DNA from: Sinorhizobium sp. 8-89
GTDB lineage: Bacteria; Pseudomonadota; Alphaproteobacteria; Rhizobiales; Rhizobiaceae
Direction: 5' to 3'
Assembly (NCBI RefSeq): GCF_030124325.1
Contig: NZ_JASKLR010000010.1
Span: 19,740 to 83,739 of the forward strand
DNA: 64,000 nt
Shown in pieces: positions 1 to 8,333 of this stretch. Each line of letters opens with the position of its first letter. The stretch's first letter is position 1. A program made the position numbers and the translations under genes. Below the pieces are notes generated by a model, which ran no database searches, was not told where the DNA came from, and worked only from the letters and a program-made list of their open reading frames with translations.

Positions 1-703
1 CTACGGAATCCTCGATCAATCGCCATTGCGGCAGCAGCTTGCTCGAAAAGCGGTAGAGAACGGCGAGGTCCTTGCCGACGTGCACGTCGCGCTGACAATC
101 GGCGCTGGTCGACGCGTCGGCGTCGTCGGGCAGCATGCAGCGCAGGACGTAGGATGGTCGCCCGTCGCGGTCCGCGGTGAAGAAAACCTCGCCGGCATAA
201 CCGGTATTCGATTTGGTGTCATGTCGGGTCAACCCGGCGGGACCGGGCCGCGTCTCTTCGCTGAGGATGTGGCGATAGATAGGCCCGAGCCGACCCGACA
301 TGTCCTGCGACATCGTGCTCTGCGAAAGTTGCAGAAAGATCAGGTTTTCCGGTCGGTTGAGATCGTTGAACAGGTGCCGGGTTTCGTCGCTGTAGCCTTC
401 CAGCGCCGGCCAGGTCAGGTAAAGATCGATGCGCTCGGCAATGCTGGTCGCGCGCTGGCTTTCGAAGCGGATGATATTGGCCGGCAGCCGCAGGTGATCC
501 TGTGCGATGAAGATATCGTAGGTTTCACGACTGGAGGTGTGTCCGGCAAGAGCGAGATTTTCTCCAAACCAGTGTCCGGAAAATGAGACCATCGTAGTCA
601 GGACCGCCAGCAGAACGACGACAGCGGTAACCTTGTATATGAAGCGCGGCGAGAGGAGCGGCGAAAATTCCGGTTCGGGGCTGCCGCTGGATGGCGCGTT
701 CAT
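1..703 (-). CDS. Hypothetical membrane-anchored protein (C-terminus beyond window edge)
   Basis: An open frame runs leftward from an ATG at 701-703 to the window edge without a stop (234 codons visible), so the 3' end is missing. Residues about 22-43 form one hydrophobic segment after a short N-terminus, which suggests an uncleaved anchor or signal. The rest is mixed and polar, as expected of a periplasmic domain. Codons look typical of the neighbours. I do not recognise the family. The arrangement (one membrane segment followed by an extracytoplasmic domain) would suit a sensor-type protein, but no kinase, GGDEF or HAMP motif lies in the visible part. The overlapping plus-strand frame at 26-586 is taken as a shadow. 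Confidence 0.6.
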   Translation of the reverse strand, partial: MNAPSSGSPEPEFSPLLSPRFIYKVTAVVVLLAVLTTMVSFSGHWFGENLALAGHTSSRETYDIFIAQDHLRLPANIIRFESQRATSIAERIDLYLTWPALEGYSDETRHLFNDLNRPENLIFLQLSQSTMSQDMSGRLGPIYRHILSEETRPGPAGLTRHDTKSNTGYAGEVFFTADRDGRPSYVLRCMLPDDADASTSADCQRDVHVGKDLAVLYRFSSKLLPQWRLIEDSV

Positions 704-936
704 GAAGGGTCGTCCGTCGCGGTAGCCTGGTGGTTTGCTATGCCCGACGGTCGTTGAAGATGGTTAATTTTCGATGAAGTCCGTCCGAGGCGGCGTGGTT
801 ACGGACGGGCGGCGGACCCTTGGAAAAGAGAAAAGCCGGCCCCGGGGACAACGGGAACCGGCGAGGGCTTGGTCTTGCACGGGGACGCGGGACCAGAAGC
901 CCGAAAGGCATTGCAGACGGGGTGCCTCGATATTTT

Positions 937-1545
937 CTATTGCGTCTTTACACTGCCGACTGCCACGGCACGGCCGTCCTGCAATTTCACCCAGCGTCCA
1001 GCGTTCTCCGAAGACTGCCTCTTCAGGAAGGTGTATTCGGTCTCCGACCAGCGGAGCACCTTGCTGCGCATGTTGTCGAGGATGAAGTCGCCGCGGTCGG
1101 TGCGGACGGTCAGAACCGCATGACCATCGCCGTTTGGCTGCAGCACGACGGTGATCAAGAGATCGGCGGGAGAGAAACCGCTCTCGATCAGGTTGCGGCG
1201 CTTGAGGAGCACATAGTCCTCGCAGTCGCCGACTGCGTCCGGATAGGACCATTCTTCTTCGACGCCATGGATTTCCATATCCGTCATCGGGGTCACGGCC
1301 TGATTGACCTCATGATTGACCTCGAGAATTTTCTGCCATCCTTCGCGGGTCAGAACCATCGGGCCGTTATCAGTTTCGTTGGCGGTGCATTCGGACGGAT
1401 TGCTTTTGCAAAATTCGTAGTGACCGATCGGCGGATTGGTGGTGCCGCCCACCGTGATGTTGGCCGGAAGGGCGAGGGCTGCCTCGGTCAGGAACCCGAC
1501 GAAAAGGGCCGCGACGGCTACCGTCTTGGTGATGGCGTTGTGCAT
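937..1545 (-). CDS. Transglutaminase-like cysteine protease, BTLCP family, secreted
   Basis: A 202-residue protein of the bacterial transglutaminase-like cysteine proteinase family (DUF920 type). A signal peptide covers about residues 1-25. The likely catalytic triad is visible: Cys108 in GDCEDY, His142 in GDGHAVL and Asp157 in FILDN, with the usual order Cys-His-Asp. The start at 1545 is chosen because it gives a clean signal peptide and has GGGGAGA just upstream; the longer frame to 1668 would run through the repeat array at 1622-1699. Family members are predicted periplasmic peptidases or amidases, often near c-di-GMP or adhesion genes in other bacteria. A PilZ gene lies 610 bases upstream on the same strand, but a functional link is only inference. 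The substrate is unknown. Confidence 0.85.
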   Translation of the reverse strand: MHNAITKTVAVAALFVGFLTEAALALPANITVGGTTNPPIGHYEFCKSNPSECTANETDNGPMVLTREGWQKILEVNHEVNQAVTPMTDMEIHGVEEEWSYPDAVGDCEDYVLLKRRNLIESGFSPADLLITVVLQPNGDGHAVLTVRTDRGDFILDNMRSKVLRWSETEYTFLKRQSSENAGRWVKLQDGRAVAVGSVKTQ

Positions 1546-1621
1546 TGTTGTCTCCCCGTTACGGTTCGACAATGGCACAGAGTTTTTTATCTGCGGCGAA
1601 GACGCGAGGTAAAAACAAGTA

Positions 1622-1699
1622 CAAATAAGAATAGTATGCGCGGCAAATAAGAATAAATATCGGCTCAAATAAGAATAGATTTTGATTCAAATTCTAATG
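1622..1699. repeat. Array of 12-bp direct repeats with exact 22-bp period
   Basis: The 12-mer CAAATAAGAATA occurs perfectly at 1622-1633, 1644-1655 and 1666-1677. A fourth degenerate copy (8 of 12 bases identical) sits in register at 1688-1699. Spacers are 10 bp and unrelated, so the conserved units, not the whole 22-mer, are under selection. A 22-bp step is about two helical turns, placing every copy on the same DNA face. The nearest copy ends 77 bases upstream of the protease ATG at 1545. The array is much more AT-rich than its surroundings. A cooperative regulator-binding array is the likeliest reading. Confidence 0.85.
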
Positions 1700-1796
1700 A
1701 AATTTCCCGCGCTTGAGAACGCACGGGAGTGCCGGAGTCTTGCTACCCGGCTGAAAAACAAAGGTTATTTCAAACGGAGCGATCGACAAGGCCGAA

Positions 1797-2006
1797 ATGC
1801 AGGCGGCCGTGTATTCGACCCTGTCGCCGGTCCCGATGTCGAGCATTCCGGTCGTCAAGACTGCGATTAATGCGCAATTCTGCGCTGGCGGGGGCGAGGA
1901 GCGAGAGACCTTTCCGAAAAATATTCGAGCAGCGCGCACGAATGTCAAACGGGATGGCACCATTGGCGTTCTGTCGAACGCTCAGTGCTTCCGCGACGGT
2001 CCGTGA
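1797..2006 (+). CDS. Possible small protein, weak support
   Basis: A 69-codon ATG frame in the 609-base gap between the protease and the PilZ gene. Codon choice is plausible for this genome but GC at third positions is not strikingly high, the ribosome site is weak, and no family is recognised. An overlapping minus-strand frame (1694-1963) is equally unsupported. The rest of the gap, beyond the repeat array at 1622-1699, shows no feature I can name. Confidence 0.2.
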   Translation: MQAAVYSTLSPVPMSSIPVVKTAINAQFCAGGGEERETFPKNIRAARTNVKRDGTIGVLSNAQCFRDGP

Positions 2007-2154
2007 CGGTGCAAACGACGCCACAAGGGCGTGCCCGACGGCGAACGACCGTCATTGGCGGCGGGTGCTTGCGCGAGATGTCGGTGAGATGTCCGCGAAT
2101 CGAGGATGTTCTTGGATCTGCTGCTGGCGGCCCGCCGGGCGCCGCCGCTATCAC

Positions 2155-2763
2155 TCAAAGGAATTCGGCCAGTGCTTCGCGAGATTGGATGCCGGAGAAT
2201 TCGATCGCCACGCCTTCCTGGAAGTGGCGGACGATTTTGCCTTTCATGGTGCCGAGCTTGACGGGCGTGCCTATCGCGGGCCGGTTCTCGACGTCGATCG
2301 CAGCACCAGAGAGGGAGAGATCGATGAGGCGGCAGGCGTACTTTTCGCCGTTGCCGAGCGTGAGTTCCGTCAGCACCTTGCGCGGGACGAGACGGTCGTG
2401 GCGCCGGTCTTCCGGCAAGCCGAGTTCATGCTTGTTTGCGATCCAGGTGAGTTGCGCTGCCAGTTTCTCGCGCTTTCGCTCCGTCGCATTGAGCTGGATG
2501 ACAAAAGCATGTTCCGCGAGCCGTGACACGGTGCCCTCGAGACGCCCGACGTGCTCGATATAGGCGATGATCCGCTCGCCGGCGCGCGGGCGGGCGGGCG
2601 AGGAAAAGAGCACGTCGCCCGGCGACATGTCGACTGCGGTGCAATCAAATTCATCGCGATTGGCAAGCATCAGCCGTCCCGAAAGATTTACCGAAACGCG
2701 CTGAAAGGCACTTTCCTGGTGCGGCTTCGGGCCGTTGTTTTGTGCGTGCTGAAACGAGAACAT
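2155..2763 (-). CDS. Tandem PilZ-domain protein
   Basis: About 202 residues with two PilZ-like halves. The second half (about 120-200) has the c-di-GMP signature: an RxxxR (RLVPR) followed about 20 residues later by DLSLSGA (DxSxxG). The first half (about 20-100) has the matching fold pattern but its motif is degenerate (DMSPGD, lacking a proper RxxxR), so it may be a non-binding partner domain, as in YcgR-N/PilZ proteins. No membrane segment, so cytosolic. A GTG six bases further up (2769) is an alternative start. The role is probably to couple c-di-GMP level to motility, exopolysaccharide or cell-surface functions; the target cannot be read from the sequence. Confidence 0.8.
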   Translation of the reverse strand: MFSFQHAQNNGPKPHQESAFQRVSVNLSGRLMLANRDEFDCTAVDMSPGDVLFSSPARPRAGERIIAYIEHVGRLEGTVSRLAEHAFVIQLNATERKREKLAAQLTWIANKHELGLPEDRRHDRLVPRKVLTELTLGNGEKYACRLIDLSLSGAAIDVENRPAIGTPVKLGTMKGKIVRHFQEGVAIEFSGIQSREALAEFL

Positions 2764-2863
2764 GGTCACTCTGCGATCGAAGCATCCTTGCTTGCAAAAC
2801 TATAAGTGGTCTCGGTTAATAGAAGGTTCGCCAGTGCTCGGCTGGACCACGCGCGCCTCCCGT

Positions 2864-3487
2864 TCAGCGTTCCCGTCCGCCTTCGACGATGCGCAGATGC
2901 TGAACCCTGCGACCGACGTCTCCATGTCGGTTTGTCGTGTCGGCAGCATGGGGCGTCTCGGCCACATCCTCAAGACCATGATGCCTGCTGTCGAGGATCC
3001 GCAGGCCGTGCGCGACAAGGCATTCAAGCGATGTCATGTGGAGCCATGACGGACGCGAGAGCGGTGCCAAGGATCCAAGGATACGATCGCAGTGACCCTG
3101 CGGCGAGCCGAGCGGTGTGAGCAGCAATTCGGTGTCCAGTCGCTCACCGCCTGCCGTCACGCCGCAGGCGGACAGGACGACTGCGATGCGCTGCATCATC
3201 ACCTGATCGGCAATCCCGACGGTTTCACTCGCTTCGCTGCCTGGCCAGAGCGCGCCGAATGGCTGCCCACGCAGCTCTCGACCGAAAAGAGCGCAGACAT
3301 GAGTCCCGGCGAGCCGGAAGCGGATGTCACCGCTTGCCTGCCGCTCAAGGATGAAGAGGTTCGGCAGCAGGGAACAAATTTCTGGAGGTTCGATCTCATT
3401 GCGGCGAGGGAAATCCCGTTCGCCCCGCAACCTGTTCCAGTATCGCAATAGCTCTATCGTTGTCTTGCAGTGCATGTGCCCGTTCAT
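2864..3487 (-). CDS. PAS-domain protein (PAS_5 type)
   Basis: Around 207 residues, of the rhizobial family with a PAS_5 domain: an N-terminal 'LLRYWNRLRG' helix, then 'FRLAGTHVCALFGREL' in the PAS core. There is no attached kinase, GGDEF or DNA-binding domain, so this is a stand-alone sensor or a protein of unknown role. The start is uncertain: ATG at 3487 is used, ATG at 3475 is equally possible, and a TTG at 3517 is less likely. The gene is transcribed in the same direction as the PilZ gene, 100 bases away, and diverges from the small-RNA candidate and rhomboid gene to its right. Confidence 0.75.
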   Translation of the reverse strand: MNGHMHCKTTIELLRYWNRLRGERDFPRRNEIEPPEICSLLPNLFILERQASGDIRFRLAGTHVCALFGRELRGQPFGALWPGSEASETVGIADQVMMQRIAVVLSACGVTAGGERLDTELLLTPLGSPQGHCDRILGSLAPLSRPSWLHMTSLECLVAHGLRILDSRHHGLEDVAETPHAADTTNRHGDVGRRVQHLRIVEGGRER

Positions 3488-3599
3488 TCCGTCAATCCGT
3501 GCTCCGACTGTTCCCAATTGGCACAGCGGGCGCGGTTCCTTGGATTTCAGGAATGGAGGAGCGAATTTCGTGCCACGCCGATATTAAGGTTAACGTTCG

Positions 3600-3731
3600 G
3601 TTTCGATTGCGTTCGGCGCCGCCTGCTGGCACTTAAATGCCATCACTCACGAAGGTTTGCCTTCAGCACGCGATTGGAGCTCGGCTATAAGGGCTCACCG
3701 ACCGTTCAGTTTTTACTGGACGGTCTTTTTT
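3600..3731 (+). ncRNA. Candidate small RNA with three hairpins and intrinsic terminator
   Basis: In the 329-base gap before the rhomboid gene, three consecutive hairpins end in a T run: TGGCA/TGCCA (3627-3642), GAAGG/CCTTC (3651-3664) and a 10-bp stem (3700-3725) followed by six T (3726-3731). No plus-strand gene lies upstream that would need this terminator, because the preceding gene is on the minus strand. The 5' end is not determined, so the start given is approximate, and no clear -35/-10 pair was found. Trans-acting Hfq-bound RNAs of this size are common in Sinorhizobium. I cannot match it to a named family. Confidence 0.45.
3700..3731 (+). terminator. Rho-independent terminator of the small-RNA candidate
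   Basis: Stem GACCGTTCAG / CTGGACGGTC (10 pairs, one G-T) with a six-base loop, followed by TTTTTT. Confidence 0.75.
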
Positions 3732-3816
3732 CGTTTGCTTATGCCTTCGCGCTATGCGGCGGCGGCATAGCCGTCGAACCTGATCGCGAACGCGTAAGCG
3801 ATGGAAGAGAGAAGCC

Positions 3817-4542
3817 ATGGAACGAGATCAGGCAGCGACGCCAACTGATGCCGAGAGCGAAGCGGACCGCAGCCGCGAGCCCGCCTTCAACCTCCCGGCG
3901 GGGCTTACGGGCATCCTCTTGCTCCTGATCGCTGTCCATGCGTTGAGAACCTATCTCCTGTCGGCGGCCGCAGATCAGGAACTGATCCTCAACTTCGCCT
4001 TCCTGCCGGTTCGTTACACCCTTCCGCTGTCGGAGCAAGGACTCGTCTGGCTCTGGACGCCGGTCACCTATTCGTTTCTGCACGGCAGCTGGGATCATCT
4101 CATCTTCAATATCTTCTGGATGGTCGCATTCGGGGCGCCGGTCGTGCGGCGCATCGGCATGGCACGTCTGGCCGTTTTCTGGTGCCTTTCGGCCGCTGCC
4201 GCCGTCGCTTTGCACACGGCGTTTCATTGGGGCGAAATTGTCGTCGTGGTTGGCGCCTCCGGCGTCGTTTCCGGCTTCATGGGGGCGGCGGCGCGCTTCG
4301 TCTTCTCGCCGAGCGGCCGCATCAGCCGCCAATTCGCCCATCTCAACCGCCGACTTTCGCTAACGGAAACGCTCGCCAACCGCTCGGTCCTGGTGTTCAC
4401 CGGCATCTGGTTCCTGACCAACTTTCTGGTGGGGTTCGGCATGTTCTCCGTCGGTGGTGCGGGAACCGTGGCCTGGGAAGCGCATATCGGTGGTTTCCTC
4501 TTCGGCTTCCTCCTGTTCGGGCTTTTTGATCCGCGCGACTAG
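3817..4542 (+). CDS. Rhomboid-family intramembrane serine protease
   Basis: A 241-residue membrane protein with about six hydrophobic segments after a charged 25-residue cytosolic tail. The rhomboid catalytic dyad is clear: Ser148 in GASG and His223 in EAHIGG. The upstream helix has the conserved HGSWDHLIFN pattern (His94, Asn98), which helps form the oxyanion site. Such enzymes cut transmembrane segments of substrates inside the inner membrane; the substrate here is unknown. The ATG at 3817 is preceded by GGAAGAGAG. A 30-residue polar loop between the Ser helix and the next segment is usual for this alphaproteobacterial subgroup. Confidence 0.9.
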   Translation: MERDQAATPTDAESEADRSREPAFNLPAGLTGILLLLIAVHALRTYLLSAAADQELILNFAFLPVRYTLPLSEQGLVWLWTPVTYSFLHGSWDHLIFNIFWMVAFGAPVVRRIGMARLAVFWCLSAAAAVALHTAFHWGEIVVVVGASGVVSGFMGAAARFVFSPSGRISRQFAHLNRRLSLTETLANRSVLVFTGIWFLTNFLVGFGMFSVGGAGTVAWEAHIGGFLFGFLLFGLFDPRD

Positions 4543-4620
4543 GCGGGATGGGAACAGTGGGCACCGGTTTTTCTCCGATGTCCATCTGTAAGCTACGAGA
4601 AACGATCGCATTTGTGATCC

Positions 4621-4637
4621 CGGATTGTTTCAATCCG
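4621..4637 (+). terminator. Hairpin downstream of rhomboid gene, possible weak terminator
   Basis: A perfect 7-bp stem CGGATTG / CAATCCG with a three-base loop, about 80 bases after the rhomboid stop, without a T run. The rest of the 437-base gap up to the CBS gene at 4980 holds a second small hairpin near 4728 but no supported gene or RNA. Confidence 0.35.
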
Positions 4638-4979
4638 GATTCATAAATGTGATGCCTGGGAGACCCGAGGGGCCGGACTACAAGGCTTGATTTCCCAAGA
4701 TCACTGGAGCACCATTCCCTACGGTCGCCTTGAAGGCGAGCGGTGGAAGGCCGGATGTCGGGGCGTGGCGTTGCGCAGAAGCGTGCGACGGCCAGTGAAC
4801 GGCATAGGAAATTGGGACGGGTTCCTGCGCCACTACCACTCTGCATAGTTCCTTGATTATGCTGAGATTCAGGGTGTTACAGCGACCATCAAGCATCCGA
4901 AGCGACGCTCGGCGCTGCACACGAGATGGCCAGAAACGCTCCCCGCCAGCCCGGCTTAGTCGTAACGGGAGATGTGTGC

Positions 4980-5408
4980 ATGTCGGTAAGAGCGATTCTC
5001 AACGAAAAAGGCCACAACGTCGTGACCGTCACGCCCCATGTGACAGTTCATCAGGCCGCGACCTTTCTGCATGATAACCATATAGGGGCGGTGGTCGTCG
5101 TCGATCCGGACGATCAGATCGTCGGCATTCTGACGGAGCGGGATGTCGTGGCCGCGATCGCTAAATACGGTGCTAACTGTCTCGACAGCCCGGTTTCTAC
5201 CGTCATGTGGCAGAACGTTTATTGCTGCCGCGAGGAAATGTCTATCGATACGCTGATGGAAATGATGAGCAAGCTGCGCGCACGGCATTTGCCGGTAGAG
5301 AGGGAAGGTCGCCTGGCCGGCATCGTTTCGATCGGCGACGTCGTGAAGCACCATATCCGCGCAATTGAGCACGAGGCCGAACAGATCAAGGCCTATATTG
5401 CAGGTTGA
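4980..5408 (+). CDS. CBS-domain pair protein
   Basis: 142 residues made of two CBS motifs: the first about residues 10-65 (ending in GILTERDVVAA), the second about 75-135 (ending in GIVSIGDVV). The ATG at 4980 is used because GGAGATG stands just before it and the fold begins at once; the frame could extend to 4926. Stand-alone CBS pairs bind adenosyl nucleotides (AMP, ATP, SAM, NADH) and usually act as energy sensors for a partner. The closest known pattern is the rhizobial inosine-5'-phosphate-dehydrogenase-like CBS protein, but there is no catalytic domain here. The partner is not evident from the neighbours. Confidence 0.85.
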   Translation: MSVRAILNEKGHNVVTVTPHVTVHQAATFLHDNHIGAVVVVDPDDQIVGILTERDVVAAIAKYGANCLDSPVSTVMWQNVYCCREEMSIDTLMEMMSKLRARHLPVEREGRLAGIVSIGDVVKHHIRAIEHEAEQIKAYIAG

Positions 5409-5539
5409 TTGGGGGAGGGCGGTGCAAGGCCGCCCTCTCCAGGGCATAACTTCTTTTCGTCCCCTGCCGCCGTCCTTATATCCGAGTGACTCGACGCGTT
5501 CGATCTTGTAACCGGGTCGGCACTCACGCGGGGGAGCGC

Positions 5540-6496
5540 TCAGCGCACCAGCACTTCCTGCACGCGCCGGATTTCAGCGAGTTTGGCTTTCGCTTCGTGG
5601 TAGCCGCGATCGATCGCTTCGCCGGCCCGATGAAATTCCGAAAGGCCGATATCGTTGAGCTTTGGATGAAGGGCGAGATCCGGCGGATCGCCGGCAAGCC
5701 GGGCGCGTGAAATTCGGTCCTGGATGATATTGAAGGCTTGTACCATGACGCTGGTCATGCCGAGCCGCGCAGAATAACCATCCCTTATTTGCGCATCCAC
5801 TGCTTCCATGCCGGCGCTGTGCTTGACGACGGCCGAGCGTCCGTAGAGATCGTAGTTGAGGTTGACCGCGACGACGAGCTGCTGCTCGTAAGCGCGGCAA
5901 ACCGAAACCGGAACCGGGTTGACCAGAGCGCCGTCGACGAGGACCCGGCCATTGGCGCTGATCGGCTCGAAAATTCCGGGAAGCGCATAGGACGCGCGAA
6001 TGGCGGTTATAAGCGAACCTTTCTCGATCCAGACCTCATGGCCGCTGTGAACTTCGGTCGCAACCGCAACGAAGGGGCGATCGAGGTCCTCGATAATGAG
6101 GCCCTGCAGGTGCTCCTGCATGCGCTTGGTCAGTCGCAGGCCGCCGAACAAGCCTCCGCCACCGATCGCAAAATCGAGCAGGCCAGCAATGCGCCGAACG
6201 GTGAGGGAACGGGCAAAGGACTCCAGTTCATCGAGCTTGCCGGCGAGATAGCAGCCGCCCACAAGGGCGCCGATCGACGTGCCGGCAATCATGCCCACCT
6301 CGATGCCTTCCTCGTCAAGTGCCCGGAGTACGCCGATATGCGCCCAGCCGCGAGCTGCGCCGCCGCCAAGGGCTATGGCGATCTTCGGTTTCGAGGGGTA
6401 CGGAGCCGGTGCAGGCGGAGCAGTCGTAACCGAAGATCCATCTGGACCGGTTAAATCGGGGACCTGATTGCTGCGCGTGAATGTCCAGTTCAACAT
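5540..6496 (-). CDS. Patatin-like phospholipase (RssA/NTE-type)
   Basis: 318 residues. Patatin hallmarks are all present: oxyanion loop GGGAARG (about 44-50), nucleophile elbow GTSIG with Ser74, and catalytic Asp188 in VDGALVNP. No signal peptide is obvious; the first 37 residues are polar and Pro-rich, so the enzyme is probably cytosolic or peripherally membrane-bound. Family members hydrolyse phospholipids or lysophospholipids. The C-terminal part after about 245 is helical and contains no extra domain. It stands alone between a CBS gene and hisI, with no operon partner. Confidence 0.9.
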   Translation of the reverse strand: MLNWTFTRSNQVPDLTGPDGSSVTTAPPAPAPYPSKPKIAIALGGGAARGWAHIGVLRALDEEGIEVGMIAGTSIGALVGGCYLAGKLDELESFARSLTVRRIAGLLDFAIGGGGLFGGLRLTKRMQEHLQGLIIEDLDRPFVAVATEVHSGHEVWIEKGSLITAIRASYALPGIFEPISANGRVLVDGALVNPVPVSVCRAYEQQLVVAVNLNYDLYGRSAVVKHSAGMEAVDAQIRDGYSARLGMTSVMVQAFNIIQDRISRARLAGDPPDLALHPKLNDIGLSEFHRAGEAIDRGYHEAKAKLAEIRRVQEVLVR

Positions 6497-6633
6497 CCGG
6501 CACCTCCAACATCGCCGAATAGATTACTAAGTGCGCGCGTCTTGTAGGAGGCCCCTGCCAAGCCGGCGATGGTGCCGTCTTATTCGAATTCATTGGTGAA
6601 AGACTGGCACCTTATTTGAGATATACCACCGAT

Positions 6634-6654
6634 CCCGCCTTCAATCTTGGCGGG
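6634..6654 (-). terminator. Hairpin between hisI and patatin gene
   Basis: CCCGCC / GGCGGG stem with a nine-base loop in the 302-base space between the patatin gene start and the hisI stop. There is no strong T run, so termination is only possible. The rest of this space is AT-rich close to hisI and contains no gene that I can support. Confidence 0.3.
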
Positions 6655-6798
6655 AGCGATAAACATTAGATACAGCCTGCAACACTTTCGGCTTGGCCGC
6701 TGTTTCGACGGTAACCGCTTCATGAATAATGATTAGGCGCCCTTTTGGTTGCCAAAAAATAAATATAACACGCAGTTGCACCAAGAAAATGCAGATGT

Positions 6799-7251
6799 TT
6801 AATTTTTGCCGTAAACTGCTGCCGGGTCGAAATGTCTGCGGTCGTCGGTGATCGACACTGTAGCTTTGCCGTCTTCGACGCCCACGGTGCGGTAAAAGCA
6901 GGAGCGGCGGCCCGTATGGCACGTGGCGTCGTGGCCGGCGACCGAGACCTTCAGCCAAATGGCGTCCTGATCGCAATCGGTTCGGATTTCCTGGACATTT
7001 TGCAGGTTGCCCGAGCTCTCGCCCTTCTTCCACAGGCCTTTGCGCGAACGGCTGTAATAGTGCGCAATGCCGGTTTCGATCGTCAGGGCCAACGCTTCGG
7101 CGTTCATATGAGCGACCATCAGCAACTCGCCGTCGCGCGCATCGGTGACGACGGCGGTGACAAGTCCTTTCTCGTCGAAGCGGGGGGTAAACGCCGGTCC
7201 GGTCTCCAGAACAGCCTTGTCTTCTGAGGGGATGTCGAAGGTGAGGGGCAT
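6799..7251 (-). CDS. hisI: Phosphoribosyl-AMP cyclohydrolase
   Basis: Third step of histidine synthesis: opens the purine ring of phosphoribosyl-AMP. 150 residues, the single-domain form without the HisE pyrophosphohydrolase domain found in enterobacteria. Signature residues are visible: TDCDQDA (Asp92, Cys93, Asp94, Asp96) for Mg and Zn, and Cys111 and Cys118 in CHTGRRSC completing the zinc site. It is monocistronic here, apart from the rest of the his genes, lying downstream of folE on the same strand with a RIME between. Confidence 0.95.
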   Translation of the reverse strand: MPLTFDIPSEDKAVLETGPAFTPRFDEKGLVTAVVTDARDGELLMVAHMNAEALALTIETGIAHYYSRSRKGLWKKGESSGNLQNVQEIRTDCDQDAIWLKVSVAGHDATCHTGRRSCFYRTVGVEDGKATVSITDDRRHFDPAAVYGKN

Positions 7252-7267
7252 GGTGTAGGCTCCGTCG

Positions 7268-7372
7268 CTACAGCGCCGCGCGTCTAATCAGACGCGCAAA
7301 GGACGCTGCAGCGTTTGAATTGCTGCATGTTTTATCCTTAAATCGGCTGCGATTTGAGGAAACTCGCAGTAG
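7268..7372 (-). repeat. RIME-type palindromic repeat, copy 1 (inverted relative to copies 2 and 3)
   Basis: About 105 bases between folE and hisI. It contains two palindromes: GCGCGTCT / AGACGCGC near 7278-7297, and the CTTAAATCG...CGATTTGAGG arm near 7337-7359, joined by a GCTGCAGC...GCTGCATG segment. The same mosaic, in the opposite orientation, appears at 10138-10240 and 35929-36033. I match it from memory to the rhizobial intergenic mosaic element RIME1. Confidence 0.8.
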
Positions 7373-7375
7373 AGC

Positions 7376-7993
7376 TTACTTGAAGCCCCGCAGCATGGTC
7401 ATGAAACGAGCCTGCTCAGCCGGATCGGTTTGGAAACTACCGGTAAATGTCGTCGTCAGCGTTGTCGAGCCCTGCTTCTGAACGCCGCGCATGGCCATGC
7501 ACATATGCTCCGCCTCGATCATGACGGCAACGCCGCGCGGCGCCAGCGTTTCATCGATGGCCTTGGCGATCTGCGCCGTCATCGTCTCCTGCGTCTGCAG
7601 CCGGCGGGCATAGATGTCAACGACGCGGGCGATCTTGGAAAGGCCGAGGACACGGCCATTCGGCATGTAGGCGACATGCGCCTTGCCGATGATCGGCACC
7701 ATGTGATGCTCGCAATGCGAAAAGAACGGAATGTCCTTTACCAGCACCATGTCGTCATAACCGGCGACTTCCTCGAAAGTTCGTCCGAGGACATCTTCTG
7801 CCGCGAGGTCGTAGCCGCCGAACAGTTCCTTGTAAGCCTTGACGACACGCGCCGGCGTGTCTTTAAGGCCCTCGCGTTCCGGATCGTCGCCCGCCCACCT
7901 GAGCAGCACGCGAACGGCTTCCTCGGCCTCCTTCTGGGTCGGTCGGCCGCTCGTATCGTCGAGCAAAGGAAAATTCTTCACTATGGCGTCCAT
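7376..7993 (-). CDS. folE: GTP cyclohydrolase I
   Basis: Converts GTP to 7,8-dihydroneopterin triphosphate, the first step to folate. 205 residues, within the usual size. Zinc ligands Cys94 and His97 (SHCEHH) and Cys165 (HMCMAMRG) are in place, together with the [20 protein letters not shown] core. Start at 7993 rather than the TTG at 8011, because AAAGGGG precedes it at proper distance. The downstream gene hisI shares chemistry on a related nucleotide; the two are separated only by a RIME, so co-transcription is possible. Confidence 0.95.
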   Translation of the reverse strand: MDAIVKNFPLLDDTSGRPTQKEAEEAVRVLLRWAGDDPEREGLKDTPARVVKAYKELFGGYDLAAEDVLGRTFEEVAGYDDMVLVKDIPFFSHCEHHMVPIIGKAHVAYMPNGRVLGLSKIARVVDIYARRLQTQETMTAQIAKAIDETLAPRGVAVMIEAEHMCMAMRGVQKQGSTTLTTTFTGSFQTDPAEQARFMTMLRGFK

Positions 7994-8333
7994 AATGGCC
8001 CCTTTAAGCAATACGGGATTGCTGACGTTTTATCTTTCGGACAACTCGCCACTGGCCATTCGCCTAACCCTGCAGGCTTGGGTTCCGTTGGCGGGCTCCG
8101 GGGCTTTCGGGTCCTGGCTTAGCAGTGCACTGGACCGTCCGGCACGGTTTCCCAAACAACAGGCGACTTGATGTTCCCTTGCGGAACTGTCGCCCCAACA
8201 CGACATAGCATATAGTATGGTGCCACATGGATGAAAGAGGCCGAATGTGCAGTGCGGTGCTTTTTTCCTGTGTACCGGAGAAAATCATGCGCCAATTACC
8301 CAAAACCGCGAAAAATGAGCCGGATCGCGTCAA
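7994..8333. other. Divergent intergenic region folE / NifU-like gene
   Basis: 340 bases between two divergent genes, so it must hold both promoters. An AT-rich patch near 8195-8225 is the only notable composition change. I find no clear operator, hairpin or coding frame of its own. Confidence 0.4.

Noticed and set aside
1622-1699. Plasmid-type replication origin (iterons)
   Set aside because: Period and unit number fit, but there is no rep or par gene near, no DnaA-box cluster was noticed, and the surroundings are chromosomal.
3626-3643. Sigma-54 promoter at CTGGCACTTAAATGCC
   Set aside because: The distance between GG and GC is one base too short and the -12 element lacks TTGC; the sequence is better explained as a hairpin stem.
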